Assembly (NCBI GenBank): GCA_932521025.1
Contig: OW051468.1
Coordinates: 9,300,064 to 9,364,063, forward strand
Direction: 5' to 3'
From: Oscheius onirici
Taxonomy: Eukaryota; Nematoda; Chromadorea; Rhabditida; Rhabditidae
DNA length: 64,000 nucleotides
The notes beneath the pieces are model-generated. The model searched no databases. It had not been told where the DNA came from and saw only the letters and a list, made by a program, of their open reading frames with translations. The first letter of the stretch is position 1. Each line of letters begins with the position of its first letter. A program made the translations under genes and the position numbers. This document shows positions 22,129 through 35,046 of the stretch, one piece after another.

Positions 22129-25100
22129 ATGTCGGAACCGGAACGAACACTCGCAGACAGATATGTCATGACCAAGCGGCTCGGTGATGGCACTTTTGGA
22201 GAAGTTCTTCTGGCGAGAAAAATCGACACTGGCGACAAGGTTGCCATCAAACGGTCAGTTCCTCTCCATTTTTTTTAAATCTCCCTCCTAAATTTCAAAG
22301 CCATTGATATATTTTCCAGTGACTTTGAACCACAAATTTAATCATTCCTCTGACGCGTATCATAATGAGGAAGTAGGTAAAAATAGACGAAATGGTCAGA
22401 GGTCACCATTTCCCATTCTATAGCAATTTTCGAATCTTTCAAAAATAACAGCAGAGCTTGCTCAATGCTTTCAGCTGTATAGTTTCTCCCCCTTTTCCCA
22501 CCCTCCGTTCAGTCGGACTAATCAGCTAGAAAAAAAGAGAACAAACTTGCGAAACTCAAGCTATTTTGAGTAAGAATTTTTCTTTGACTAGAAGTCATCT
22601 GGACTAGAGGTTCGTTCTGCTACTTGAATTTTTCGTGGGAGGCAAAAGAACGTCGAACTTTATGGGAAGTAGCATCTACGCGAGATTTTACGTTTTTACT
22701 TTATGAGCACCGTGAACTTTATGAGAATGTCATTGAGGGAAAAGTAAAGTTCTGTTTCCTGGTGATTAGTCCAATTGAATCTAGCCTCTGGAACAATCCC
22801 CCCTCTGAACAGTTTGGTCCTATTACCGTCTTTTAACAGGACCTCGTTTTCATGCAGGTTCTATAGAGAAAAATCATTGAGTCTCGTCTACCCTCGCTGC
22901 AAAAAAAGTATTCTGAGCATTCCCATTTTCAGGATGAAGAAGAAATTCTACAGCTTTGAGGAGGCTATGGCTCTTCGAGAAGTAAAGTCCTTGAAAAAGC
23001 TAAACCATCCGAATATCATCAAGCTGCGAGAAGTTATTCGCGAAAACGACATTCTATATTTTGTGTTCGAGTTCATGCAAGCCAATCTATACGAGCTCAT
23101 GAAGGACAGGTGAGTGTCATAAACAGCAAAAAAATGGGAGCATGCAATTTGATACGGGAAGAAAGTCGAGACCAGATTGTAGGGAAGGACATGAAATTAT
23201 AGCTGTTTTTTGAGGAATTGAACCTGGTCTGTGGTCGAGATTAGCCGCGGTTTTTAATTAACTCGTAAAAGATAACTTTTGTCCTTTGCAACAATCTGTT
23301 CCGTCAGAAAAGTTCAACAAACAGTCGTATAGATGCTGTTCCTTCTGAAGATTTTGTTGTCAGAACAGAACGAAAAATAAAACGTGAGCGATGTGCGTTT
23401 ATAGGTCCAATTTTAGGATAAGCATGAATTACTGTAACTTTTGATTCCTGGCTGGTAGTTTGATCTAAAAATTGACTAGACTGAACGGTTTCGCGAACAT
23501 GAACGAAATTGGTCACAATGATTTTTTTTAAGTACTGACCGTTTAACAGAACAGACTACAGTAATCCGAATAATCTATTTCCTGACCATTGTTTCAGAGA
23601 CCGCTACTTTCCCGAGTCTGTGATACGGAACATTGTGTACCAAGTTCTACAGGGTCTTGCCTTCATGCACAAAAACGGTTTGACTCTTTTCTTCATAAAC
23701 AAACAGATCCTTTCCAGGGTTTTTTCATCGGGACATGAAGCCGGAGAATATAATGTGCAACGGTCCAGAACTGATCAAGATTGCCGACTTTGGTCTGGCG
23801 AGAGAGATTCGCTCGAAACCGCCCTATACGGACTATGTCTCGACTAGATGGTACAGGGCTCCGGAGATTCTTCTCCGTTCAACATCCTATAACAGTCCCA
23901 TCGATATCTGGGCTCTTGGATGCATTATGGCAGAACTGTACATGTTGCGACCGCTGTTCCCGGGGACCAGTGAACTGGATCAGCTGTTTAAAATAGTCAG
24001 CATTATGGGTACTCCGACGAAAGATGAATGGCCAGAAGGATACAAGTTGGCAGCTGCGATGAACTTTCGCTTCCAACAGGCACAGGCTATTCCGATGGAA
24101 CAGATTGTGAACACGATCGGGGCGGATGGAATGAAACTCATGATGGACATGATGCTCTGGAATCCGGAGAAGAGACCGAATGCTGGACAGGTGGGAGTTC
24201 TTTTTTATATTTTGGAGCTTTCAAACAGACTAGTTACCCGAAATAAACATTTTTTCTAAGACGCGTTGTGGCTGTCCAAATACGAGCCACAGTCTCAACA
24301 GGTACCCCTGCCGTGGTACTCGAAAACAATGATTTTGACTTTTTTTCTGTTCTTTTTTTCAATATTACCCTCGACCGGTTTTGAAGCAACAAAAAATGAA
24401 AACAAATATCACCATCGTGTTCAGCACCCTCGGAAACCCTAGAAACCTAAAAGCAAAACACTTTTTTGTCGACGGGGATCGAACCAACAACCCCCGGTGA
24501 CGTTTTACGCCAGACAACAGCGCCACTCGCCCATGGGATAAAATTCATACCCGTATCGTCTCGTCACGATTGGTTTATAACCACACCGGAAAAAAAGAAA
24601 TTTAACTTTTATAAGTTCAAACTTTTGAGGTAACCAAATGTTCCGACCCTGTGAAAGCAGCGGTTGGGGGAAATTTTGAAAAGCTCTCTTCGATGAGAGC
24701 AATATGCCTGTTTATTGCAGCTCTTCGAGATGTGTCACGTAAAGTTTTTGGTCAAAGTGTAAAGAGTCCGATTGCTTTATGAGAGAATCAGAGTATTGTG
24801 GCTGTTTCTGAGAAACTACTTTTTTTAGAGTCTCCGCTACAAATACTTCCAAGTCCCTGAGAAACTGGGAGCTCCCGTTCAGTCCCAACCGGCTCCCGGA
24901 GTCACGCGAAAGACTTCAGCTGGCAGTACGCAGTCCGATACCAAGGCTCTAATAGCCAAACAAAGGAACCGTGACTATCCGGGCAGTGAAAATGTCTCTC
25001 CACAGAAACCGGAAAGAGTCATCAACAGAAATCTGAACAAAAATGCCGTCCTGGAAAAGCATGCGGACGAGGATGAGCATAAAAAGACGGCAGCTGCTGA

Positions 25101-25596
25101 GAAGAAGACGGGAAAAGAGATTTATCTCTCCAAGAGTCGATTTATTCCAGGTTAACGGGAGCCGGTCGCAAACTAAGTCAACTATTTAAGGGGCAGTTCC
25201 AAAAGAAGGAGGCGGTAACAATGCGCTGGCGACGAATTCGGCAAAGAAGGAACGGTCGGCCGTACAGACGAGGTTCGAATATGCATATGGAAAGTGACTT
25301 TTCATCAAAAGGCAATTGCATGGTTTTGTTCTAGTTTCGTACAAAAGGAAGCATCCTATATGCACCTCGATTTCTGAGCACACACTTTTTTTTATTTTTC
25401 ACTACTTTCCTCAGAATCTCTAGAAGAAAAAAAGCGTTTCATAGAGAAAAATATGAAGAAAAAAAATCATCCCATTTCAGGCTACGTCCCAAGCTTCGGA
25501 GCACGAACCCTAAACAACCAAACAAACAAAACGGCTGCAGCTAAAGACGGAGGAGGAAGGATAGACTGGGCAGCCAAATATGCGGCCTTTAGATGA
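22129..25596 (+). CDS. dyf-5: RCK-family (MAK/ICK) ciliary protein kinase
   Basis: MAK/ICK kinases control cilium length and intraflagellar transport; the C. elegans member is DYF-5. Seven exons (22129-22253, 22933-23109, 23598-23677, 23718-24190, 24829-25150, 25191-25214, 25481-25596) give 438 aa. Kinase hallmarks: GDGTFGEV nucleotide loop, VAIKR lysine, HRDMKPEN catalytic loop, DFGLARE, activation motif TDY in [16 protein letters not shown], and [16 protein letters not shown]. The kinase domain ends at [10 protein letters not shown]. The tail keeps two family motifs, GYVPSFG and a C-terminal GRIDWAAKY. Exon 6 is a 24-nt micro-exon with an aag acceptor, required to join GGGYVPSFG in frame. 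AATAAA follows 3 nt after the stop. An X-box-like site precedes the gene, and a long CT-repeat lies in the likely 5' UTR. Confidence 0.94.
24468..24533 (-). pseudogene. tRNA-like relic in dyf-5 intron 4
   Basis: On the minus strand GGTTCGATCCCC matches the B-box, and TGGCGC about 45 nt upstream resembles an A-box start. An anticodon-like arm can be drawn with loop GTAAAAC. The acceptor arms do not pair and the T stem is incomplete, so this is at best a decayed tRNA or a tRNA-derived SINE head. Confidence 0.35.
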
Positions 25597-25824
25597 AGAA
25601 TAAAACCATTTATGAAAAAAAAAATCTGGATCCACAATCGGCAGCACCGTTTGATGAGAGAAGAGATGAAGGAAACACGTTCGGGTACAAAGTGAATGGC
25701 ACAGGGACTCTCCAATAATAGGGTTGTGCCCAAGTAAGGGTAAAATTATTAACCAGTAATGTTGAAATCACAGACATAAAATGGGCTAAAAAAACTGCTT
25801 TTTTTGCCTTTCTAGGGCGAATTA

Positions 25825-28800
25825 TTAGCATTCACTAGTATTTGGTTCTTCTTTGTCGCCTTCGTCCTCATCATTATCGCAGCTTGGTAGCGAGACGTCC
25901 ATGTCGACGACGTCATAATTGTCTCTATCGAATGCTGGCGTCTCAGTACTGTCGATCGTCATATCCTTCGGCTCGTGATTGGTGCTGAAAGTGTTCTGTA
26001 TAGTACGAAAAAGGCAACTTGGGATATTTACTCCATTCATATATCCCGCCGATTCATACCGTATCCTCTATCGGTTTAGGCGCCAATTTTCTGGCTGATT
26101 ATTCCCGAGTTGTGATTTCTCTCCGCTACAAAGCGGTTGTTCTACTTTTGATAATAAACCTTTGTCGTATTCTAACGCTTCAATATTCCACAAGCATCGA
26201 TCGTAACAATTAGAATAATGCTTAAAAACCTACACGTTTACATCTCCGAAGAACATGTTCTCCTTTTCCTGAATAGTTCTGCCACGCAACTCGAGGTCAA
26301 TCTTATCATCGATATTTTCCTTCAGTGCCATTCGGGCCTCTCGGCTCACATCAATATCGCCATCTTTGGCCAATCTTTTGAGAACTTCTTTCACCGTCTG
26401 CGTAGTTTCTTCGCCCTGAGGTTCGGGACTGAGAGTGTGGTCTAAAAGGACTAGTGCTTTGCAGGCTTTCATTCGGATGTTGGCAACTTCTGAAAACGTG
26501 AATGTTGAACATAAAGAGACTCGAAACTCACTGTCCGTAGCTTTCGCACAAAGCTGAGCTAAAAGGTAATGTCTGAACTGTGCCTGCGAAAGAGCATTGT
26601 CAGCCAGAACTCCGTAGCACAGCTGTGTAAAACTGGAAAGGAAGTAAACTTAATAATTTTGACAAATTTACGTTTGCCGTCTACACCATTTTGTTGAATT
26701 GGCAAAGCTGGAGACGAGATCTCTGATGAGTCCCGAAATGAATGACTTTGCCTCTTCCGTCTTCTCGACAGACTGTTGTGCCGTTTCTTCGTTTACGAGC
26801 CGACGGAAAATTTCTACTAGAAGCAGGACGGCTTCCGTACGAACTTCGGCAATTTTGTCGTTGGCCAGCATGAGACCGATTGGACTGATTGCCCTATTGA
26901 TCTCTTCGTTTCCATACAGACTGCACAATTTGCGGCATTGACTAAATTTGAGGGAATTGTTTTAAAAAACTGGAAAAAAGCTGTACCTGGCAAACTCGTG
27001 TCTATGCCTCCAGTCGTAACGAAGGTTATTAGTGCTGAGGGACATCATTTCAGGAAGTACATCGATCATGGAGAGCTTTTTCTCGTCAGACAGGCATTGG
27101 AAGAATGCAAAGAGATTTTTCAGGATATTGTAGCGGACTTCTGGAGCATCGTCTCGATATTGATTGAAGATTGGCAGGAGATCAGTAGCTGTCCATTCAC
27201 GGCCGACAATCCTAGCCATTTCGTGAAGGGACGAGGCGATTGTTGTACGAACGCGCTGAAAGTCAGAATTTGACGAAAAGACATGAAGAGAAATTTACAA
27301 TATCTTCGTTGGCAAGCCGTTTGTATGCTTCCCTCAAGATTGGCCAGCTGTCTCTTCCCAGAGTATAGGCCACAGCCGGGAAATTATGAGCACAATATCT
27401 GTTAATGTCCGGATCTGATTGAACTGTCGGCGAGACCATCGAAAGGAAGTTGTCGATAAGAACTCTGGGAACGTGCTGCTGGAATCCAAAGTATTAGGTT
27501 GAACCGAAAACGAACCATCAGATGGACATTACTGCCTAGCTCGTCTGCGTCCGTATAAGAAACTTCCATCTTCTCGTCTTCCTCGTCGCTTCCTCGACAG
27601 TCACGAATCGGGTCATCATCTTCCATATCTTCGGCGGCGCTCTTGAAAGACGAGTCGGAGAGCTTCTCAGAGAATGTACTGACGGAATCTGTCGAAGATG
27701 GACTTGTCGTAACTTTGGCGTTCTCGAGAGCTATTGCCAAACCTTGGAGGGAGGAACTGTCGTCGCCGACTCCGAACGCGATCAGATCGTCTCTGTAATT
27801 GATCAAAATTGATTTGGGAAAATTGTAAAACAAACGAAATATCGACAATATTATGGCCAGCACTCCAATATCCCGGGCCGAAGTCGCCTTTCGTCTCTGC
27901 TTCCGTTCCTTCCATGCACTCTCCTTCGTCTTCGTCGAAAAAGCTCTGATCGAGATCGTCGTAGTCGAGACAGGACAAATCCTCGACAGAGCTACATTTA
28001 GCTGCGGCAGACGTGGATCCGCTGAAAGTGAACGATTGGCAAACAGTTTGCAAACAATGACTAACGAAATTGATGGCCCCGTCCGGAAGTCGTTGTGATC
28101 CCAGTTATCCAGCATGTTTGTCATTTCTCCCAAGACGCTGAAAGTTTTTCAATTTTTGAGAAGGAATTCAAGGCTAACGTATCGGCCTCGTCTTGTGAAA
28201 ACGGACGAGATCTATTGTGACCTTCGGAGGGAATATAAACTCCTTCTGGAAGCTCTTCATATTGAAAGTGACTCTTCTCCTCCATCGTCACATCTTCATC
28301 GCTGACTATTTGACCGGCCTCGTTGATGTTGAGACCCGTAATGGAAGAGTCGGCAAATGTCGAGATGAATGGGCCTAGCTGTTGGAAAGCCTCGTAGGCT
28401 ACCCAACGACTTGTATCTTTCAGCAGATGATTGAATCTCGGAGCCAGGAGATTCTTTCTCGTCTCGCGGGGGCAGTTGTGAGATACCTTAACTCTTCGTT
28501 TAACAACAAAATAACACCAAAATAGTATACCTCAACGATTATTTCGCTGACAATCTTGCGGACGCTCCAATTGCCGTCTCCGATCAGAGCCAAGACATGG
28601 GGCACTACAAAATCCTTCGTGAACTTTTCTCCAAATTCGTGAGAGAGATGTCCGAGGATGGAGATGGCTGCCTGAAAAACACGAATGTCATTATTCTTCT
28701 ATCCATCACTGGAAATTTCACATCAGTATCCCCCTCACTGCATTTACGCCTTAATTAAGTCCACGCACGAACAAAGAAAGGTCATCAAGGCGTCGTTCAC

Positions 28801-31800
28801 ACAGCTTTACCAAAAAGGTCAATTCCTACAGTAGTTTTTGAATGTATCGAGTAAGAAATTCGCCACTCCGTTCCACAGTAATCCGTCTGAGGTCGCCAAT
28901 AAAAAGGGCCGTGAGGAGAGAGAGAGAGAGAGCCCATATGCCACACAGCCATCAAATGCCCTCAAAAACGGCTGTTGGCTATTGCGCATTTGTCACGAGG
29001 AAAGACCTCGATTCATATGCTAATTGCCAGAAAGATCTCCGCATAAGTCATCCACCTTCTGCTCGGCCGTACGGCGCGGCGAACGCAAATATGAACACAT
29101 TGCAGCCTCGGTTCGTTTCGATGAAAAAAAAAGCGGTGTTGAAACGAACAAGAGAATCTAGTTCTTTTGCCATTTTTCTCGTAATGCTTTCAGTTGTTGT
29201 TCTCTCTGTTATATCATTCATCATCCCTCGATATTTCCTCATTTCCCGTTCAGCCTCTTCCAACCACCACCACCAAACCGTTTAAACCATTACCTTTTTG
29301 ACATGAACATGTTCATCCCGAAGCAGAAGTGAGTACTTCGGGATGAAATGTTCGAATGTCCATCGAGGATTGCGGCGTCCTTGGACGATGCGGCAGAGTG
29401 TCTGAAAACAACGAATAGTCGGAAAGTAAACAGCTATCGATCTTTTAACGTTTTTGGTGTGTACTAGCGGGATGGGAGGCACTTTTTGCCCATTACAGCA
29501 CATCAAAGCTGGCTGTGATATGAGCACTCTTCGACAAATCACGCACCCCTTTGATGTGCCAATAGTGAGCCTAGCCGTGGGTAAGGAAAGAGAGGAGCTT
29601 CTTATGAGGGGAAGAAAATGAGGGTGGGGCGGGTCACCAACTGCCAACCTCGCCACCTGTTAGCGACAGCTGCTCACCAAATGCGCACAGAACAAAAACT
29701 CAATTGGAAAGAGCCTCCTGTCGATCTGTCTGGACGGATAGGGGGGTGCAGAGCTCTTTGCGAACAGTGATGGCGAAAAACAGAATAGTGATACGGCTAC
29801 AAAAACGCGTCTCACTACCCATGTCTTTCACCGCCAGAGTCACATCTGCAAGGGGGAAAGAAGAGAAGGAAAGGGAGAGAGAGAGAGAGACTAGAGGGCA
29901 AACGAACAAAACGGGCATGGCAATGCTGCTCCCTCCGCGCGTCACATACTCTCTCGGCGCAGTCTGCGTCTCTCCCATCCCGCGCGTTCTTTTCGAGAAG
30001 AAATGCACGGCATACACACAATACCCTCTGCACACAGACTGATAGCGCTCCCAGGGATTTTTTTTCCGCTTCAGAGCGAAGGGCGGAAAGTAAACAGGTT
30101 TTGAGCCCGTACCGTTGCCAGCTCATTGCGATGTTCTTCGACGACCTCTTGCGAGAGTAGGAGCTCAAATAATGTGGGGACGATCCTCTCTTGTAGCTCT
30201 TCTGAAAACATTTTTTAGGCCACTTAGAAAAAAACAGTATACCTTCGGCAATGGAGTCGCGCTCCAGAAGGGCCGTCGTGGCGTAGATGGCACTTCGACG
30301 AGGCTGAAAAAGACGAATATCTAGAAATAAAAGTTGGTAGAACGATGGGTAGACAGCGGCGGCAGCGCTGGAAAGCGCACACGCGCAACAAACACGCTCA
30401 CGTTGTTGAAGGGATGGGCGGAGCCAGCTGGCAGCAGCCAATGAACGCACCGCTGCCAACGCGCCCGAAGAGATTCTGACGGCCAGGCAGCGGGCCAGAG
30501 ATGCAGATACAACAAAATGATAACACACCAGAGGACGCAGGCCGAGAGAAAAAGACCGAAAAACGCGAGGGCACGGACGGCGGAGAAAGCGGCAGGCCGG
30601 GGTGAAAAGAGCTGTGAAGACAGGGACGCCTAGCCTGGGACGCTAAACAGTGGCTAAATATATAGGCGGAAATAAAAACAGGGCTTGGAATGTCTTAGAG
30701 TATCAGTTCCTATTTGACCTACTAATATAATGAAGATACTTTTGTAGCAACTTTTTGCAGGGCAAGCAACTTGCTATCGATAAGTGTGTTAAGAACAATT
30801 TACACTTGTTTGTCCTAATAGATTGCCAATGCAACCAACACGTCTCATTTTTCCTACGCTTTTTTTGCGCCAAGGCATGTTAGTAAGCACGATCGATCGA
30901 CGGGCCTCCCTGCATATGCCAGTTAGTGCTAGAAAAAAAAAGCCAACGAGAGAGATAAAAAGCGGGACGCGGCCCGGCTGCCTGCCCCTGAAAAAATCGA
31001 ACCGAAACGACGCCGCGATAAGCACAACATGGCGCCACGCGACAGTATATAGGGAATCGGGAACAGGGTGTTCATGGAAAAGTTGAACAAACTTCTAACC
31101 ATTTGTTAAAGTCTGACAAACAGCAGTAGTCAAATTTTCACAAGATCTTTTGTTCAGCTTTACAATGGATCCCAGACGTTCGTTTCGTCTTTCAAACGCG
31201 CCCTTATAGATAGACCTAAAGTGCAAGTGCGTGGCTGCTGCCTGGGCCACACCAGTTTCGTTCGCTCCGGGGCGAAAACGAATCTCGAAGCAGAAAAAAT
31301 ATAGCGACAAGCCTCTCTGACGAGCGCTATAGTGGTGGGCTTGAAAGTGCAACGAAGAGAGAGGGGAGCGATAACAGAAAAAAAAGAAGCTACGAAAAGG
31401 AGTGGGAATGAAATGTTGTGAAACTGAACAATATGAGCAGGGGACTATGGAAAGCAACAAGGTGATGAGAACCGATTGGAATCCCACGGAAAATTGAGTC
31501 GTGTGAAGAGCAATAGTTTCTGGACCAATTTTCTCGTCCAGGCGGTTGTTTACACGTGGAACTCAATAAACGAGAAAAATGGAAGAAAAGTGGCAGTAAA
31601 CTAACATTTGGAGAAGGAGAATCTTCACTGCTCGATGGTATGCCGAAAGTAGGCACGGTGAGTTCCCCAAAACTAAAAGTAGACTCTTGGGTTTTTCTTG
31701 GTACTTTGATGCTACAAGCAATACCTTCTGGTTTTTTACAGAAGTTTAATTGTTTGTACTCACTTTAAATAAATGTGAAACATCAGGAGGCAATTAGGTG

Positions 31801-33122
31801 CTACCCTCTTATTAAAACACTAAGGGGAGCCGAAGTGTATTTCGAACTTTTTCGCCCCCTTGACTACGTTCAAATGCGCAACTGAGGACAACTGTTTTTA
31901 TAGAAATTTGGAGAGGAATCTAGCAGCAACGTCCGTTTTCGAAACCATCCCCTTTTCAAGTCTCAGTCTGGCGCTTTAAAGCAGCAGATAACAAGTTATG
32001 TCCTATCGAGAATTTAGGTACTAATGAGCTTTTGCACTTGGAAAAGAGTTGGAACAGTTCTGCTAAATTTGTGGGGTAGGAAGCTGCCAGGCGAGGAAAT
32101 CGGCTGGTAAAAAATAACTAACCAGTGCCGAGAAACTAAACGCTGTAATTGAAACAGAACTTTGTAGTTAACAGTATCATTTTTTGGCTTCGGGACCAAC
32201 TTCACAAGTACAGTACTCTAGGAGCTGTTTATAACAGTTTTCTAGCTTTGGTTCACCAGTCTGTAGCTCGCTACTAATCGAACAATGATTAATTTTGCTA
32301 CAACTTGAACGGACAACGGAACGGAAGATCAACTGTGAACGCCTCGGAAAAAAATAAGAAAAGGATTCGTGTGATGAACAGGGATTAAAGATATTTTAAG
32401 GAATGAAATGAGAGAAATCAGAGGACAGAAAGAAAGGTAGGAGTGAATAATCAGTAGCACGAATAGTCCTTCAAACAAAACCTTACCTGATCTACGCCCT
32501 GAAGACAATGAATGAGGAATTCGAGCATTCGCTTGCCATAGGGAGTAAATTCGTCTGATGACGTTGAGCACGAATACAGGAATGGAAGATGGTTGAGAAT
32601 ATTTGAACATTTATTGCTGGGCAGGTCTGAACTAGCATTAGTCAGGAAATTGAAGAGAACCAACCTTTTTTCGTCGAAACATTCAAAAAGGTTTCGAAAG
32701 CATCACAGACGAGACGGGAGTGACTGTCCATGTCGATCTTCTCAATGATTTTGACCATCTCGTTCAGAGCGTAGTCTCTGAAAGATCATGTGCTGAATGG
32801 ACTGGAGAACAACTCACCCTTCGTTCTTATTTTTGCTACGCATCGCCGTCAGAATACGGGGAAGAGAAGTCTCGTCTCTGGGACCAGCCGCCCAGTCAGA
32901 AGTTGTCGGTCCTACTGCCTCGCTGTACAGATGGCCTGAACAGACTCATAGAGAACGATATAAAAAACATTGGTTCAGGTTTCAAATCACGTTTTAATCT
33001 CGATGAGTTTTTTTTTGATTTCAGAGATCTTTGGATAACTTCTGGTATAAAAATCGAAACAGGCCTAACATAGAGACAGAACTCTTGACATAATCGATCT
33101 TCATAGCATCAGATTTGCCGAG
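25825..33122 (-). CDS. ppfr-1: Protein phosphatase 4 regulatory subunit 1 (HEAT-repeat)
   Basis: PP4R1 is a HEAT-repeat scaffold for the PP4 catalytic subunit. From 32935 to the stop, seventeen exons (32935-32818, 32777-32665, 32626-32487, 30303-30243, 30201-30113, 29401-29294, 28671-28531, 28486-28179, 28137-28066, 28021-27836, 27792-27516, 27478-27299, 27255-26987, 26941-26672, 26632-26532, 26489-26242, 25995-25825) join in frame for about 949 codons, near the human length. Matching blocks include DGNWSVRKIVSE, SRWVAYEAFQQLGPFISTFA, a central acidic segment, HNFPAVAYTLGRDSWPILRE, LHEMARIVGREWTATDLLPI and NDKIAEVRTEAVLLLVEIFRR. The extreme 5' end is uncertain: a segment near 33122-33087 probably encodes part of the N-terminus, but no donor with the right phase is convincing. 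One intron (30304-32486) is 2.2 kb. The gene is tail-to-tail with dyf-5. Confidence 0.9.
30304..32486 (-). other. Large intron of ppfr-1 with GC-rich, promoter-like stretch
   Basis: No exon is supportable here, although several long spurious frames exist. Roughly 30340-30620 and 30950-31060 are clearly more GC-rich than the surroundings and contain an ACATGGCGCC motif (around 31027) and TATATAGG nearby. This could be an alternative promoter; nothing in the sequence proves it. Confidence 0.35.
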
Positions 33123-33158
33123 CTTGTTGATAGAGATAAAACAAAATAAATTGAAAAA

Positions 33159-33617
33159 CTAACCAATGTCACAGCTGTCCTCATTCACCATGTCAGACCT
33201 TGCGTCTTCTGGATCGTCGGCGAACAGAGGCACTCCCTCTGAAAGCAGATGGTTCATAGAAGCGGCAAAGGACAAATTATCGATTACGATGCTCTCGGCT
33301 TAAATCAGTCGAAACGTACGTGGTGCAAACATTTTCTTCATCTTGGCCGGTGACTTGACAACCGCAGCGAGAACAGGTTTCACGAATTCCAAAGGGCTTC
33401 TCAATTTGTCGGCAGGCCTTTCGTCTAGAATAATTTGCGGCTCGCCTCTTCTCAAAATGCGGGAGAGGCTGAAAACGTGACAGTACAGTTAAAACTTAAA
33501 AGGGAACGGAGAAAGAACAAAGGAAGGGAGGACTCACGTGCTCCAGAGGTCGGTAAGTGTCAGGACGTACAAGAACAATAGATACTGGAGGAGACGTCGT
33601 ATGCGAGTGAAATTCAT
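33159..33617 (-). CDS. Small three-exon gene or 5' exons of ppfr-1
   Basis: Three exons with good splice signals (33617-33538, 33468-33320, 33238-33159) form a closed 102-codon frame from ATG to TAG. The N-terminus (MNFTRIRRLLQYLLFLYVL) looks like a signal peptide or anchor; the rest is charged (RRGEPQIILDERPADK, then FADDPEDARSDMVNEDSCD). The stop codon overlaps a possible donor (G/gttagt), so the same exons may instead splice on into ppfr-1, whose human counterpart also has an acidic N-terminus. I recognise no family. A transcript would decide. Confidence 0.45.
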
Positions 33618-35046
33618 AGACGTTGCCCCGTAAACCTCACTTCTAGCACATACACTGAGGTATGTAGAGGACTAGATAAGATGTCGAGGCTAAAAAAAGA
33701 GTTGATGAAACGAGTGAAGTATTTCGAGGGGGCAGTTTTCAAAGTTGACTCAATTAGAAAAGCTTCTTTGGAATTGTACGGAGGAACTACAAAAGTAACA
33801 AGTTAAATTGTGTGGAAATTCAACTTTTTTGTTTGAAAGTTGCTTTCTGAGATGAACCTCAATTTGTAAAAGTATACTTAGGCGACTCGGATTGAGTCAG
33901 AATGACTGTTGGATCGTTGTGGCGACTCGGCTCTTGGATTGCTGTCAAAGTGACTGTTGTCAGAATCAATCTAACTCCCTTCTTATCCTGTTCAGTCAAT
34001 CGAAAACCATGATTCTGTCTCTACCAGTCTGTCTCTCACAGGTCAACCTGTCCTTTTCACATCCAAGTCAGTGCCCTTTAGCTTCACTGGTCAGTCTGAA
34101 CCCCGTCTGATCCCCACCAGTCAACTGATCCTTCTCTTTTCTTTTTTCCCTTTACCCGACTCTATCACAACAGTTCTAACTCTTGTGAGTTTGGAATTGA
34201 AGCTAACTCTAACAGAATCTAACTTTGTTCCGTCTGTTCCGGTCTGTTCCTGTTCCGACTATTGCCAGGTCCTGGACAGAAAGAGCAAAACTTTACTAGT
34301 AGTGATGGACTCGTAAAAACTGTATGTGAATCATTGAAATCAATAATTAATAAGTTGTGAAATAGATGTTTCCTGGGAAATGTTTGGGCAACAGAAAAAA
34401 AATGTTCTATGACGAAAGGAATGATGATAACTTCAACGCTGGCAGTGAGAAGTGAAAAAATATCATTTGACGCATCATATTTGAGGGGAGATGAACAGAT
34501 TGACCAGTCTGGTAGTCAGGTGAGCCGCCAGAACAGATTGACTCTACATACATTCTGCAGACATGACAGTAAATGGCAAAAAAGGAAGGTTTAGGCAATT
34601 TCGGGGGAACTGAAGTGGGTTGGAAGTAGCAGAAAAAGAGTTCCTACACCCAATAAATGGCCTACAATGGAGGAGCTGATTTCTATAGTTTCTATTTGTT
34701 AAAAGACTATCTTGGACCGATTAAGCAACAAAAAGTCAGCGGAACAAAGCCTGATCAGGCCAAAAATTGGAAGAAAAGGACTAGGCTTGACTGCTGACCA
34801 GTGCACAAAATGTGCGCCCAAATCGATAGCTGACACCTTTCGCGCACGCTTTTTGGAGTTTGAATGTATTTTCTCAACTTTCAAAGAAACAAAGAATGGC
34901 AAAAAGTTTCTAGACCTAAAAAATATTCCACTATCACTGAGGTCCTGGGACAAGACCACTATCAATTGGCACCGTTATCAGTTCAAAAAGACCCGTGGAA
35001 GGGAGAGGAAGAAGGACAATTTTTTATTGAGAAAATAAGGCACAAT
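33618..35046. other. Intergenic region, ppfr-1 side / serpin 3' side
   Basis: About 1.4 kb. Around 33880-34280 the + strand is pyrimidine-rich with repeated short phrases (GTCAGAATGACTGTT, CGACTCGG, CAGTCTGTCTC) that look like decayed short repeats. No gene, RNA or regulatory motif is supported. Confidence 0.5.

Noticed and set aside
29815-30528. 237-codon minus-strand reading frame
   Set aside because: It runs straight through two ppfr-1 exons and their introns in another frame and has no family resemblance.
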